The notes beneath the pieces are model-generated. The model saw only the letters and a program-made list of their open reading frames with translations, ran no database searches and was not told where the DNA came from. From an uncultured Bacilli bacterium (GTDB lineage Bacteria; Bacillota_I; Bacilli_A; RF39; UBA660): 30,438 nucleotides of DNA. The position numbers were made by a program, and so were the translations under genes. Below, piece by piece: positions 15,336-24,008 of this stretch. The DNA lies in the NCBI GenBank assembly GCA_947624075.1, contig CANQIM010000002.1, positions 1 through 30,438 on the forward strand. Direction: 5' to 3'. Each line of letters starts with the position of its first letter. The stretch's first letter is position 1.

Positions 15336-17122
15336 GTACAAGCTTAAGAAGTCAAATAGCTCCTAAAGGATTACATTTTTCACCTAGTGATTTTATAATT
15401 AGTGATAAATATGCAACTATTTTAACAGTTGTCTCTTATCCAAAATATATAATGCCAGGATATTTATCATCTCTAACAAATATGTCTGGTATAAAAGTTG
15501 TTGTTAAGCATATACCAGTTCCTTTTCAAGAAATGTCAAAGATGCTTAATAAACAAGTAGCTGAATTGAAAGAAAGATATCAAAATGAAAGAGATCAAAC
15601 GGTTCGTGAAAGAGTAAGACAAGATGCTGAAAGTTTGGAATACTTTACTTCAATGCTTGCTGGTAGTCAAGCTAGAATATTTGACTTTCAAATGCACATC
15701 ATGATTACTGCTGATACAAAAGAAGAATTGGAGCTAAAGAAAGTAAATGTTAAAAACTATTTAGATGCTATGGAACTAAAAGCAGTATCTTTACGTTTTG
15801 AACAAGAAAAAGTTTTAAAATCAATTATACCAATATTTCCAGCTCAAGATGTTGAACAAAGAATTGGAACACCAATTCCATCTGTTACTATTTCAGCAAT
15901 GTATCCTTTTATCTTTGATAGTATAAAAGATCCTGGACTTTCAACTTTACTGGGAGTAGATTTCTCAGGAGGAGTAATTCTATTTAATCAATTCTTATAT
16001 AAAATAAGAAAAGAAAATAATAGAAATAACGCTAATATGATAATTCTTGGTACATCTGGTTCTGGTAAATCAACAGCGGCTAAATTGATGCTTAGAACAC
16101 ATATCAGAAATGGTTGTCAAATAGTAATTGTTGATCCAGAGGATGAATATCGTGAGATTGCTAGAACATTTGGTGGCGATATTGTCGATATAGCTAAAGG
16201 TGGCGAATTTGGTTTAATTAATCCACTAGAAGTTGTAATAGATGCTGATGAAGAAGAAATTAAACAAGGACTTGGTTATACTGTTTTGACAAGAACTTTA
16301 CAATTTCTTAAGGCATTTATGAAGTATTATGATCCTTCTATTGAAGAAGATGTTTTAACAATGTTTAGTGAAATAGTTCAAGATACTTATAAACGTTTTG
16401 GAATTGATTTTAATACTGATTTTTCTAGATATACATCTAATGATTATCCAACTTTCAGTGATGTTTATGCAACTATTAGAGGTCGCTTAATGTCTATGAC
16501 GGAGCAGACACAAGAAAGAGATATTATGGAACGTCTTGAATTAAAAGTAAGACCTATTACTAAAGAATTAAAATTCTATTTTGATGGACATACAACTATT
16601 AGAAAAGATAGTGACTTTATGGTCTTTAATATAAAAGAGTTAATGAATAGTGATTCAACGGTTAGAAATGCTTTATTCTTTAACGTTTTAAAATATGCAT
16701 GGGGATTATGTCTTGACTATAATGTTGATACAGTACTAATGATTGATGAAGCTCACGTATTATTAGGAGATAATAATGCTTTAGGAGCTGACTTCTTAGC
16801 TCAAGTTCAAAGACGAGCTCGTAAATATAATACGGGTACAATTATAATTACCCAACAACCAAGTGATTTTGCTGATCCAACAGTTATAACGCAAGGTAAA
16901 GCTATTTTTGACAACTCATCTTATTATTTAGTTATGGGTTTAAGAAAACAAGCTGTGGAAGATTTAGCGTTACTTATTGATTTGAATGATAGTGAGAAAG
17001 AAAGTATTAAACATTATTCTCAAGGAGAAGCATTGTTTGTTTGTGGTAATAGACGTATGCGAATAAATATTGCTGTAACGCAAGAAGAATTAGATTCATT
17101 TGGTAGTGGCGGAGGATTCTAA
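15332..17122 (+). CDS. virB4: VirB4-type ATPase, ATPase part
   Basis: A 596-aa protein with a Walker A GTSGSGKST (240-248), Walker B VLMIDEAH (468-475) and the following Gln-containing TQQPSDF segment near 507, in the order of VirB4/TraC ATPases. The N-terminal 220 residues continue the VirB4 N domain that is begun by the preceding 183-aa ORF. VirB4 is the universal T4SS motor and energises assembly and substrate passage. The ATG lies in ATGA with the upstream stop. Without the upstream ORF this protein would lack roughly the first quarter of a normal VirB4. The region before the start is open in this frame back to 15281, but the ATG with coupling is the better start. Confidence 0.9.
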   Translation: MSTSLRSQIAPKGLHFSPSDFIISDKYATILTVVSYPKYIMPGYLSSLTNMSGIKVVVKHIPVPFQEMSKMLNKQVAELKERYQNERDQTVRERVRQDAESLEYFTSMLAGSQARIFDFQMHIMITADTKEELELKKVNVKNYLDAMELKAVSLRFEQEKVLKSIIPIFPAQDVEQRIGTPIPSVTISAMYPFIFDSIKDPGLSTLLGVDFSGGVILFNQFLYKIRKENNRNNANMIILGTSGSGKSTAAKLMLRTHIRNGCQIVIVDPEDEYREIARTFGGDIVDIAKGGEFGLINPLEVVIDADEEEIKQGLGYTVLTRTLQFLKAFMKYYDPSIEEDVLTMFSEIVQDTYKRFGIDFNTDFSRYTSNDYPTFSDVYATIRGRLMSMTEQTQERDIMERLELKVRPITKELKFYFDGHTTIRKDSDFMVFNIKELMNSDSTVRNALFFNVLKYAWGLCLDYNVDTVLMIDEAHVLLGDNNALGADFLAQVQRRARKYNTGTIIITQQPSDFADPTVITQGKAIFDNSSYYLVMGLRKQAVEDLALLIDLNDSEKESIKHYSQGEALFVCGNRRMRINIAVTQEELDSFGSGGGF

Positions 17123-17150
17123 AATAAGAAAAGAAGTAAGGTGATGTATT

Positions 17151-19532
17151 ATGCCATATGAAAGTAGAAGAAATAAGCAAAATAATGGTAATATAAATAA
17201 TACAAATAATGCTGTAGGTAGTAGGGCAAAAGATAATATAAACCTTTCTTCTTTAGAAAATAAAGAAAGAAATAATAAAGAACACGCTTCCGCAAAAGCC
17301 TTAGAAACAGCTGCTAAAGGAGCAGGTACTTATTTTGGAGGTCCTCTTGGTAAAAAAGCTGTTGATGCTGCTTCTAAAAGCAAAGTAGGTAAAGATTTAT
17401 TAAATAAAGGTGGACAGGTACTTAATAAAATTCCTAATATAGAAAAAGCAACTAGAAAATTAGGTGATGAGGGATTTGCTAATAAAATTAATTCGGTTGC
17501 AGATGGGTCTAGAAATAAATTAGATAATGAAGTTAATAATGAAATTAGTGATGGAGGAGAATCTATAGAAAAATCTCTTCCTTCTTCTGTTTCAATAAAT
17601 TCTTCTTCAGATAATGAAAGTAGAAATGGAAATGGAAATGGTAATGGTCGACCTAAAATTGCAGGAATTGGTCCTTTTGCGAAAAATGATTATTCTAAAG
17701 AAGCTTTAGAAGAAAAAAAAGAACAAGAAAATGCTGGTGATAAAGCAGCCACTTTTTTAGGAAAATTTACAGCTTCTTTTGCTATGAAAATGGTTTTATT
17801 CCTTTCACCAATAATCATTTTAATAGTAATAATTGCTTCTATTATAAGTAGTCTAATTGGTGGTGTTGGAGATTTTGTTGATGGATTAGGAGCAATGTTT
17901 GCTTCCGGTGGAGAAACTGGTGATGTAGAGTTCCAAGCTAGTGAAGATGCTGAAGCTTTTTATGAACGAATAAATGATGTAAAATTAAGTTATCAAGCTG
18001 AAGGGAAAAGTGTTGATGCTTTAAAAATTGCAGCTGTTTATCGAGTGTTATTTTCTGATAAGGCAAAGTTAAATTATGATGATATGACAGAAGAGAAAAT
18101 AAAAGATATAGCTGATTGTATGTTCTCTGGTAATACATATGATGAAGACGTTTTTAAACAAAATTTATTGAATCATTTAATTCCCAAGTATTATCCTAAA
18201 TCAACCAATGGAGAAAGAGAAGAAATTGTTGATGATATTTTTGAATATATTGATAATTATTATAGTCTTGTTGGAAAAGAAACTACTACAGCTTGTGCAA
18301 ATATAGGTAGTTGTATTTATGATATAAAAGGTTTTTATATACCAGGCTCTGGTAATGTAAGTAAAAATATGAAAATATCTAATTTAATGGTTCGATTGAT
18401 GGAATGTGGGGGAGCTTATGGTAATGGAAGTGATACAAAACCAATAGATCAACCTTTAGTACCATTTGAAGATTATGTTATGGGAGTTGCATATGCTGAG
18501 GTTGGTACGAGCTATCCAGATGAAGCTATAAAAGCTCAAATGGTTGTTGCAAGAAGTTATGCTTTGGCTAGACCAACAGCTATGGGTAATGCTAATGGTA
18601 AAAAATTAGCGGAAGAAAATGGACAGTGGGTTTTACAAATTGCCTCATGTGTTTCCGATCAAGTCTTTTGTAATGTCGATGAAGGTTGCTCTTACATGGG
18701 CGGTGGTGATGGCCAAGGAGGAATTGTTAGAAGTGGAATTGTTTCAGGAGCTGAAAGAACTAGACCTGCTTTGGATCAAAATCATAGATTACGTACTTTA
18801 GCAAGCGAAGTTCAAGGGGAGGTTTTAGTTAATAATCAAGGTTATATTATAGGTTCAGGTTTTTTAAGTACAGAGCAAAATGAATTTAAAAGATTAGCTG
18901 ATAGTGGATTAAATTATAAGCAAATAATTATGCAAGTATATAATAGTGGTAACCGTAATTATGGAGCTTCTAATATTGATAAAGTTAATTGTAATAATGG
19001 TGACTCTTCATGTAGTGGTAGTTCATCAACGGGACCTTTTGCTAGTTGGAAACAATATAGTGGTCCTTGGACAAGTGTTCCATTAGGTAGCAGTAATGAG
19101 ACAATTCAAAGTGCTGGTTGTTTAGTTACATCTGTTGCTATGCTAATTGCCAAAAGTGGAGTTGAAACCAATATAAGTGATTTTAATCCTGGTACTTTTG
19201 TTGAACAATTAAATAATAATGGAGGTTTTTCAGGAGCTAACTTTGTTTGGGCAAGTGCTTCAAATGTTGCTCCAAGATTTAATTATCAAGGAAAGGTTAA
19301 TGTTGCTGGACAAAGTCGTAAGGAAAAACTTAATAAACTTAAAGGATTATTAGAAAGTGGTTATTATGTTGTTGCTGAAGTTAAGGGTGATACAGGACAA
19401 CACTGGGTAGCAATAGATGGTATTAGTGGTGATAGTATTTTGATGATGGACCCAGGAAGTGAAGCAACTGATATGTGGAGTGAATACTCTTGGAAAAATA
19501 CTAGTCAATTTTCTTATTATGCTGTTAATTAA
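17151..19532 (+). CDS. Membrane-anchored wall hydrolase: SpoIID-like plus C39-like domains
   Basis: A 793-aa protein. Residues 1-210 are hydrophilic and likely cytoplasmic; one membrane helix lies at about 212-236; the rest is outside. A SpoIID/LytB-like domain at about 436-600 shows VPFEDYVMGVAYAE with Glu450 at the place of the catalytic Glu, then the KAQMVVARSYAL motif typical of the family; SpoIID is a lytic transglycosylase. A second domain at about 628-793 has SAGCLVTSVAML (Cys657), QHWVAID (His751) and MMDPGS (Asp767), as in the C39-like papain-fold peptidases. Such paired glycan- and peptide-cutting domains are the VirB1/TcpG-type role of opening the wall for a T4SS. Gram-positive T4SS hydrolases usually pair SLT with NlpC/P60 or CHAP; SpoIID with C39 is an odd pairing. 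Confidence 0.82.
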   Translation: MPYESRRNKQNNGNINNTNNAVGSRAKDNINLSSLENKERNNKEHASAKALETAAKGAGTYFGGPLGKKAVDAASKSKVGKDLLNKGGQVLNKIPNIEKATRKLGDEGFANKINSVADGSRNKLDNEVNNEISDGGESIEKSLPSSVSINSSSDNESRNGNGNGNGRPKIAGIGPFAKNDYSKEALEEKKEQENAGDKAATFLGKFTASFAMKMVLFLSPIIILIVIIASIISSLIGGVGDFVDGLGAMFASGGETGDVEFQASEDAEAFYERINDVKLSYQAEGKSVDALKIAAVYRVLFSDKAKLNYDDMTEEKIKDIADCMFSGNTYDEDVFKQNLLNHLIPKYYPKSTNGEREEIVDDIFEYIDNYYSLVGKETTTACANIGSCIYDIKGFYIPGSGNVSKNMKISNLMVRLMECGGAYGNGSDTKPIDQPLVPFEDYVMGVAYAEVGTSYPDEAIKAQMVVARSYALARPTAMGNANGKKLAEENGQWVLQIASCVSDQVFCNVDEGCSYMGGGDGQGGIVRSGIVSGAERTRPALDQNHRLRTLASEVQGEVLVNNQGYIIGSGFLSTEQNEFKRLADSGLNYKQIIMQVYNSGNRNYGASNIDKVNCNNGDSSCSGSSSTGPFASWKQYSGPWTSVPLGSSNETIQSAGCLVTSVAMLIAKSGVETNISDFNPGTFVEQLNNNGGFSGANFVWASASNVAPRFNYQGKVNVAGQSRKEKLNKLKGLLESGYYVVAEVKGDTGQHWVAIDGISGDSILMMDPGSEATDMWSEYSWKNTSQFSYYAVN

Positions 19533-19569
19533 ATATTTTTTACTATTTAAATGAAAGGATGAAGCCTAT

Positions 19570-20352
19570 ATGAAAAGAAAAAAGCCTTATATTATAATAT
19601 TAGTTATATTAATAGTATACTTTTTGGTTTTTTACTTATTTTGGGGTAGAGAAAATCTAAAAAAAGATCGCTATTCTACAACTATCATGGTAGGTGAAAA
19701 TACCGTTTGGAGTTTATCTGGTAGAAAATGGTTAAATATTACTAAGCAAAGTACGATTGAAAGTCTAAATTGGCAAAAGTTTAAGGTTTTTGTTGACAAT
19801 AAAAGTTTAGGTGAAAATTATGTTTGGCATGATGATAAATGGTATGTATTTGATAAAAATAAAAAGGCTCTTACATTTACAGGTAAATTTTTAGCTTATA
19901 AAGCAAATTATGATATAAATGTTTTAGATTTTACAGAAGATAATATAACTGATTTAACATATGTAAATGAAGTTTTGACTGATAATGACTTAAGTATTTC
20001 TTCACAATTTACTACAAGTAAAAAGACAAGCATTGATATTGATAGTGATGGAATAGATGAAGATTTTTATTTAATTAGTAATGCTTTTGCCGATGAATTT
20101 ACTCCTAATATATTGTTTTCAATTGTTTTTATGGTAAAAGATAACAATATTTACTATATTTATAATGATATATCTCAAAATAATTTAGACTATAAGGAAT
20201 GTAAACCATATTTTAATTCTTTTTTAGATATTGATAATGATAAAACTTATGAAATGATACTAAGTTGTGGGCGATATAGTGTGAAAGAGGAAGTTAATAT
20301 GTTGTATCAATTTTCTAGTGATGGTTTTAAAATAATTATTTCAAACCAATAA
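19570..20352 (+). CDS. Membrane-anchored protein with Ca-loop-like motifs, unknown
   Basis: A 260-aa protein with one N-terminal helix (about 6-25) and an extracellular rest. Two short loops follow the D-x-D-x-D pattern used for calcium: DIDSDGIDED at about 156-165 and DIDNDKTYE at about 220-228, each followed by a hydrophobic strand (FYLIS, MILSC). FG-GAP/VCBS-type repeats look like this. Cys211 and Cys233 flank the second loop. No catalytic motif is seen and I do not recognise the family. It stands between the wall hydrolase and the VirD4 promoter and probably belongs to the same transcript as the hydrolase. GAAAGGATG lies 12 bases before the ATG. Confidence 0.6.
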   Translation: MKRKKPYIIILVILIVYFLVFYLFWGRENLKKDRYSTTIMVGENTVWSLSGRKWLNITKQSTIESLNWQKFKVFVDNKSLGENYVWHDDKWYVFDKNKKALTFTGKFLAYKANYDINVLDFTEDNITDLTYVNEVLTDNDLSISSQFTTSKKTSIDIDSDGIDEDFYLISNAFADEFTPNILFSIVFMVKDNNIYYIYNDISQNNLDYKECKPYFNSFLDIDNDKTYEMILSCGRYSVKEEVNMLYQFSSDGFKIIISNQ

Positions 20353-20381
20353 TAGACAGTTTTTACATTTTAAGTTATAAT
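20353..20381 (+). promoter_or_regulatory. Promoter before virD4
   Basis: TAGACA at 20353-20358, a 17-base spacer and TATAAT at 20376-20381. Transcription would start near 20388, which makes an upstream TTG at 20383 unusable and supports the ATG at 20407 as the VirD4 start. Confidence 0.75.
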
Positions 20382-20406
20382 ATTGTACAGAAGGGAAGAA
20401 ATTACT

Positions 20407-22698
20407 ATGAAATTTAAGTTTCGTGCAGACCCAGAAGATTTATTAATGTTCATTATATTTGCAATATTCTTATTATATGTAGTGGCAATAGGAGTAGTAA
20501 ATTTGTCTACTTTTGCCTCTGAAGGTCATTTAGCTGGGTTAAATCCTTTACCAGCTTTTTCACCTCAATATATAGGGTCAACAATTGTCTTTTATATTTT
20601 GTTTTTAATCGGATTATGTGTTAGTGTCAGTTCTATTTTCTTTGAAAGAGAAAAGGGCTTTGGAATAACTACAGATAAAAAGGATAAAGGTTATTCAAGA
20701 TGGGCTAAAGATAAAGAAATTCAAGAAGAATTAGAAGTAGTTCCAATTATTAGTAAAAACAGTAAGGCAGCGGGAGTTCCTTTAATTCTTAATGAAAAAG
20801 AAATGTGGGTTGATAATAGTGAGTATCATACTTTAGTTATTGGTGCTACTGGATCTGGTAAAACACAGACTGTTGTTTTTCCACAAGTAAATAGTTTAGC
20901 TAAGGCTAAAGAATCAATGATTATAACGGACCCTAAAGGTGAAATTTATGAACAAACTGGGCAAATGTTACGTGATAGAGGTTATCAAATATTACTTCTT
21001 AATTTCCGTGATCCCCAAAATGGTAATTCATGGAATCCAATGACCTTACCTTATGAAATGTATAAATCTGGTAATCAAGATAAAGCTATTGAACTACTAG
21101 ATGACTTAGCTTTAAATATTTTATATGATGATTCAAACAAAAATGCTGATCCTTTTTGGGAAAAGACTTCAGCTGATTACTTTTCAGGTGTTGCTTTAGG
21201 TTTATTTGAAGATGCTAAACCAGAAGAGATAAATATTAATAGTATTTCAGTAATGACAACTGTTGGAGAAGAAAAATTTGGTGGTTCTACATATATAAAA
21301 GAATATTTTAATGCCAAAGATCCAGGTAGTGCTGCGGCTATAAATGCTTCAAGTACTATTATGGCTCCAAGTGAGACAAAAGGAAGTATTTTATCAGTAT
21401 TTAAACAAAAAGTAAAATTATTTGCTTCACGCGATAATTTAAGTGAAATGCTTTCTCACAGTGATATAGACCTTGAAAGTATTGGTGAAAGACCAACAGC
21501 TGTTTTCATTGTAATTCAAGATGAAAAGAAAACATATCACTCATTAGTTACAATTCTTTTAAAACAAATTTATGAGACTTTAATTGATGTTGCGCAAAGA
21601 CATGGTGGTAAGCTTCCCGTTAGAACTAATTTTATTCTTGATGAGTTTGCTAATATGCCACCTTTAAAAGATGTTACGACAATGATAACGGCAGCACGTT
21701 CTAGAAAAATACGTTTTACAATGATTATTCAAAACTTTGCTCAACTTGATTCTACTTATGGAAAAGAAGATGCTGAGACTATCAGAGGTAACTGTGGTAA
21801 TATTATTTATTTAATTACAACGGAATTAAAGGCACTAGAAGAAATTTCTAAGATGTGTGGTGAAGTTAAATCTAAAAAAGATGATAAGACAGCTTCAACA
21901 CCTTTGGTTACAGTATCTGATTTACAGAGAATGAAGCAGTTTGAAGTTATTATAATGCGAATGCGTAAACAACCATTTAAGACAAAATTTACGCCAAACT
22001 TTAAACTTAATTGGGGTAAAACTTATCCCAAAGCGACTTATCCAACAAGAGAAAAACAACCAGTTCATATATTTGATATAAAAGAATTTGTAAAATCACA
22101 AAAGAAGAAAAAATTGCTTGAAATGATGAATTCAGCAGATGATAGTGATGAGGGAAATGAAAAAGGCTTTCCAGGTATGATGCCTTTTGGAAGTAATATG
22201 CCTTTTGGACCATCACCATTTGATATGATGAAAAAGCAAGAAAGAAAAACTGATGATAAAGATATAAAAGTGCCAGACTTTTTAACTAGAAGTAATGATT
22301 TAAAAGATGAAGAAGTAAATCAAAACAATAATATACGAAAAGATTTACCTTTTGAAAATCCTTTTGCTAGAAAAGATGAAATAAAAGATGTTGATGATGA
22401 TTTAGGTTTTGATGTTGATGAATTAGTTAAAAAGATTGATGCTAAAATTGCAGAATTAGAGGCAGAAGAAAAAAGAAATAAAGAAGAGGAAGAAAGAAAA
22501 AAACAGGAGATTAGTGCCCCTAAAGAAGAGCAAAAGGAAGAAAAAATTTCTGCCAATGATGATAAAGAAAGTATCAATGATATTTTTGAAGAAGAAGATT
22601 TTCAACCTAAAAAGGAAGTTAATAATAGTGTTCAAGATTTAAATCTTGATGATTTAGATGATGAAGATGAATTCTTTGATGATTTTTTTGATAACTAA
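20407..22698 (+). CDS. virD4: VirD4/TraG-type coupling ATPase
   Basis: A 763-aa type IV coupling protein. Two N-terminal helices (about 12-32 and 56-77) anchor it. Walker A GATGSGKT is at 146-153, and TDPKGE near 175 is the usual strand after it. Walker B LDEFAN is at 411-416, followed by the TMIIQNFAQLD segment characteristic of VirD4/TraG. Coupling proteins select substrates and pass them to the VirB channel. The start is ATG at 20407 with GGGAAG 8 bases before it. The last 220 residues are not part of the ATPase: a Met/Pro/Gly/Phe region near 590-610, then Lys/Glu coiled-coil-like sequence and a very acidic end (DDLDDEDEFFDDFFDN). That tail may bind substrates. No relaxase gene is near, so a protein substrate or another DNA is possible. 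Confidence 0.92.
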   Translation: MKFKFRADPEDLLMFIIFAIFLLYVVAIGVVNLSTFASEGHLAGLNPLPAFSPQYIGSTIVFYILFLIGLCVSVSSIFFEREKGFGITTDKKDKGYSRWAKDKEIQEELEVVPIISKNSKAAGVPLILNEKEMWVDNSEYHTLVIGATGSGKTQTVVFPQVNSLAKAKESMIITDPKGEIYEQTGQMLRDRGYQILLLNFRDPQNGNSWNPMTLPYEMYKSGNQDKAIELLDDLALNILYDDSNKNADPFWEKTSADYFSGVALGLFEDAKPEEININSISVMTTVGEEKFGGSTYIKEYFNAKDPGSAAAINASSTIMAPSETKGSILSVFKQKVKLFASRDNLSEMLSHSDIDLESIGERPTAVFIVIQDEKKTYHSLVTILLKQIYETLIDVAQRHGGKLPVRTNFILDEFANMPPLKDVTTMITAARSRKIRFTMIIQNFAQLDSTYGKEDAETIRGNCGNIIYLITTELKALEEISKMCGEVKSKKDDKTASTPLVTVSDLQRMKQFEVIIMRMRKQPFKTKFTPNFKLNWGKTYPKATYPTREKQPVHIFDIKEFVKSQKKKKLLEMMNSADDSDEGNEKGFPGMMPFGSNMPFGPSPFDMMKKQERKTDDKDIKVPDFLTRSNDLKDEEVNQNNNIRKDLPFENPFARKDEIKDVDDDLGFDVDELVKKIDAKIAELEAEEKRNKEEEERKKQEISAPKEEQKEEKISANDDKESINDIFEEEDFQPKKEVNNSVQDLNLDDLDDEDEFFDDFFDN

Positions 22699-22712
22699 AA
22701 AGGAGTGAGATT

Positions 22713-23921
22713 ATGGCTTCAAAATTTAATTTAGTTGGTAAAGTTAATAAAATAAAGACAGAAGACATTGATGAAGAAGCAGAAGAAGTTGAAGATGTAA
22801 AGAAAAAGCAAGACCAAAAGAATGCTAAAAAGAAGATGTTTCTTTTTATGGGAATTGTTGTGGGACTATTATGTTTACTTCTTTTAGTACTTTTTATTAG
22901 TTCTTTATTTGTAAAGAAAGTTTATTCTTTTGAAGATATTGAAGGAATCATTAAAAATGCTAGTGTTACTTATTTTAAAAATCATCCTGATTTACTTCCA
23001 CAAATGGATGGAGGTATTGTTGAACTTGATACTAATAACTTAGTGTCTGAAGAGTTAATGAAGCCTTTAAGTGAATATACTAAAGAAGGTGTAGTTTGTA
23101 CTGGTAGGACATTAGTAGAAAAAAGAGAAAGTGAATATTTATATACACCATATTTAGATTGTGGAGAGTCTTTCACAACAGTAGAGTTATATAAAAAGAT
23201 AGAAGAAAATGTTGTCACAAGTGAGTATGGTTTATATAAATTAAATAATGATTACGTTTATCGTGGTGAAAATGTCAATAATTATGTAGAATTAGATGAA
23301 GGATTATGGCGAGTAGTTAAAATTGATTCCAATAATAGAATAATGCTAATTAAAGAAAAAGGTGTTGGAAATCCTCTTGCCTGGGATAATCGTTATAATA
23401 ATGAATCACAATATAATTCAGGAATAAATAATTATCGTGCTAGTAGAATGAAAGAGTATGCTGAAAAAGTGTACAGTAATCCTGAAGAAAATCTACGAGA
23501 AGTAATGTTAAGTACTAATGATAAGCAAAAAATTGTTCCTTTTAGTTTATGTGTAGGTAAAAGAAGCGAAAATGATGCTGATAATACTGGAAAAATTGAA
23601 TGTAGTGATATTTTAAGTAATCAAAATGTTGGTTTACTTACAGCTAGTGATTATATTAATGCAAGTGTTGATGGAAATTGTAAAAAAATAGCTGATATAT
23701 CTTGTCAAAATTATAATTATTTAAGAACTGATTATAGTTGGTGGTTAGCTACTGCTGATAAGCAAAAATCATTTAAAGTTTTCTATATAAATAATAGTGG
23801 AAGAATACTTTCAACGAACGCTATTACCTCTGCTTATTTAAGACCTGTTATTTATTTAAATAATAAAGTCTTATATAAAAGTGGTACAGGAACAGAAGAA
23901 GATCCATTTAAATTGAAGTAA
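22713..23921 (+). CDS. Membrane-anchored surface protein, same C-terminal domain as the left-edge gene
   Basis: A 402-aa protein. An acidic/Lys-rich cytoplasmic start of 40 residues is followed by a membrane helix at about 42-68 and an extracellular domain. From about residue 196 it runs GLWRVVKID, then AWDNRYNN, GLLTASDYI near 307, YSWWLAT near 341, and YLRPVIYLN to the ending SGTGTEEDPFKLK. The ending and its order match the partial protein at the left edge of the window. About six Cys in the outside part may pair. The ribosome site AAAAAGGAGTGAG is strong, and the gene starts 14 bases after virD4. It is the last gene of the locus, ahead of a terminator. Role unknown; a surface or substrate role is inferred. 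Confidence 0.65.
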   Translation: MASKFNLVGKVNKIKTEDIDEEAEEVEDVKKKQDQKNAKKKMFLFMGIVVGLLCLLLLVLFISSLFVKKVYSFEDIEGIIKNASVTYFKNHPDLLPQMDGGIVELDTNNLVSEELMKPLSEYTKEGVVCTGRTLVEKRESEYLYTPYLDCGESFTTVELYKKIEENVVTSEYGLYKLNNDYVYRGENVNNYVELDEGLWRVVKIDSNNRIMLIKEKGVGNPLAWDNRYNNESQYNSGINNYRASRMKEYAEKVYSNPEENLREVMLSTNDKQKIVPFSLCVGKRSENDADNTGKIECSDILSNQNVGLLTASDYINASVDGNCKKIADISCQNYNYLRTDYSWWLATADKQKSFKVFYINNSGRILSTNAITSAYLRPVIYLNNKVLYKSGTGTEEDPFKLK

Positions 23922-23954
23922 GGAATTCTTCTAAATTTAATATTAGTAATTGGT

Positions 23955-23982
23955 AACCTGTTATAAACAGGTTTCTTTTTTT
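23955..23982 (+). terminator. Terminator at the end of the secretion locus
   Basis: AACCTGT (23955-23961) and ACAGGTT (23967-23973) form a seven-base stem around TATAA, followed by TC and seven T. It separates the secretion locus from the rhodanese gene. Confidence 0.85.
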
Positions 23983-24008
23983 GACATAATTTATTTTAGA
24001 GGTGGATT

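Noticed and set aside
15281..15340. Programmed -1 frameshift to join the two VirB4 parts
   Set aside because: No X-XXY-YYZ slippery heptamer in the right frame or obvious downstream structure was seen; stop-start overlap in ATGA is a simpler explanation.
20383..20406. TTG start for VirD4 at 20383
   Set aside because: It overlaps the -10 box and lies before the expected transcription start; ATG at 20407 has a good ribosome site.
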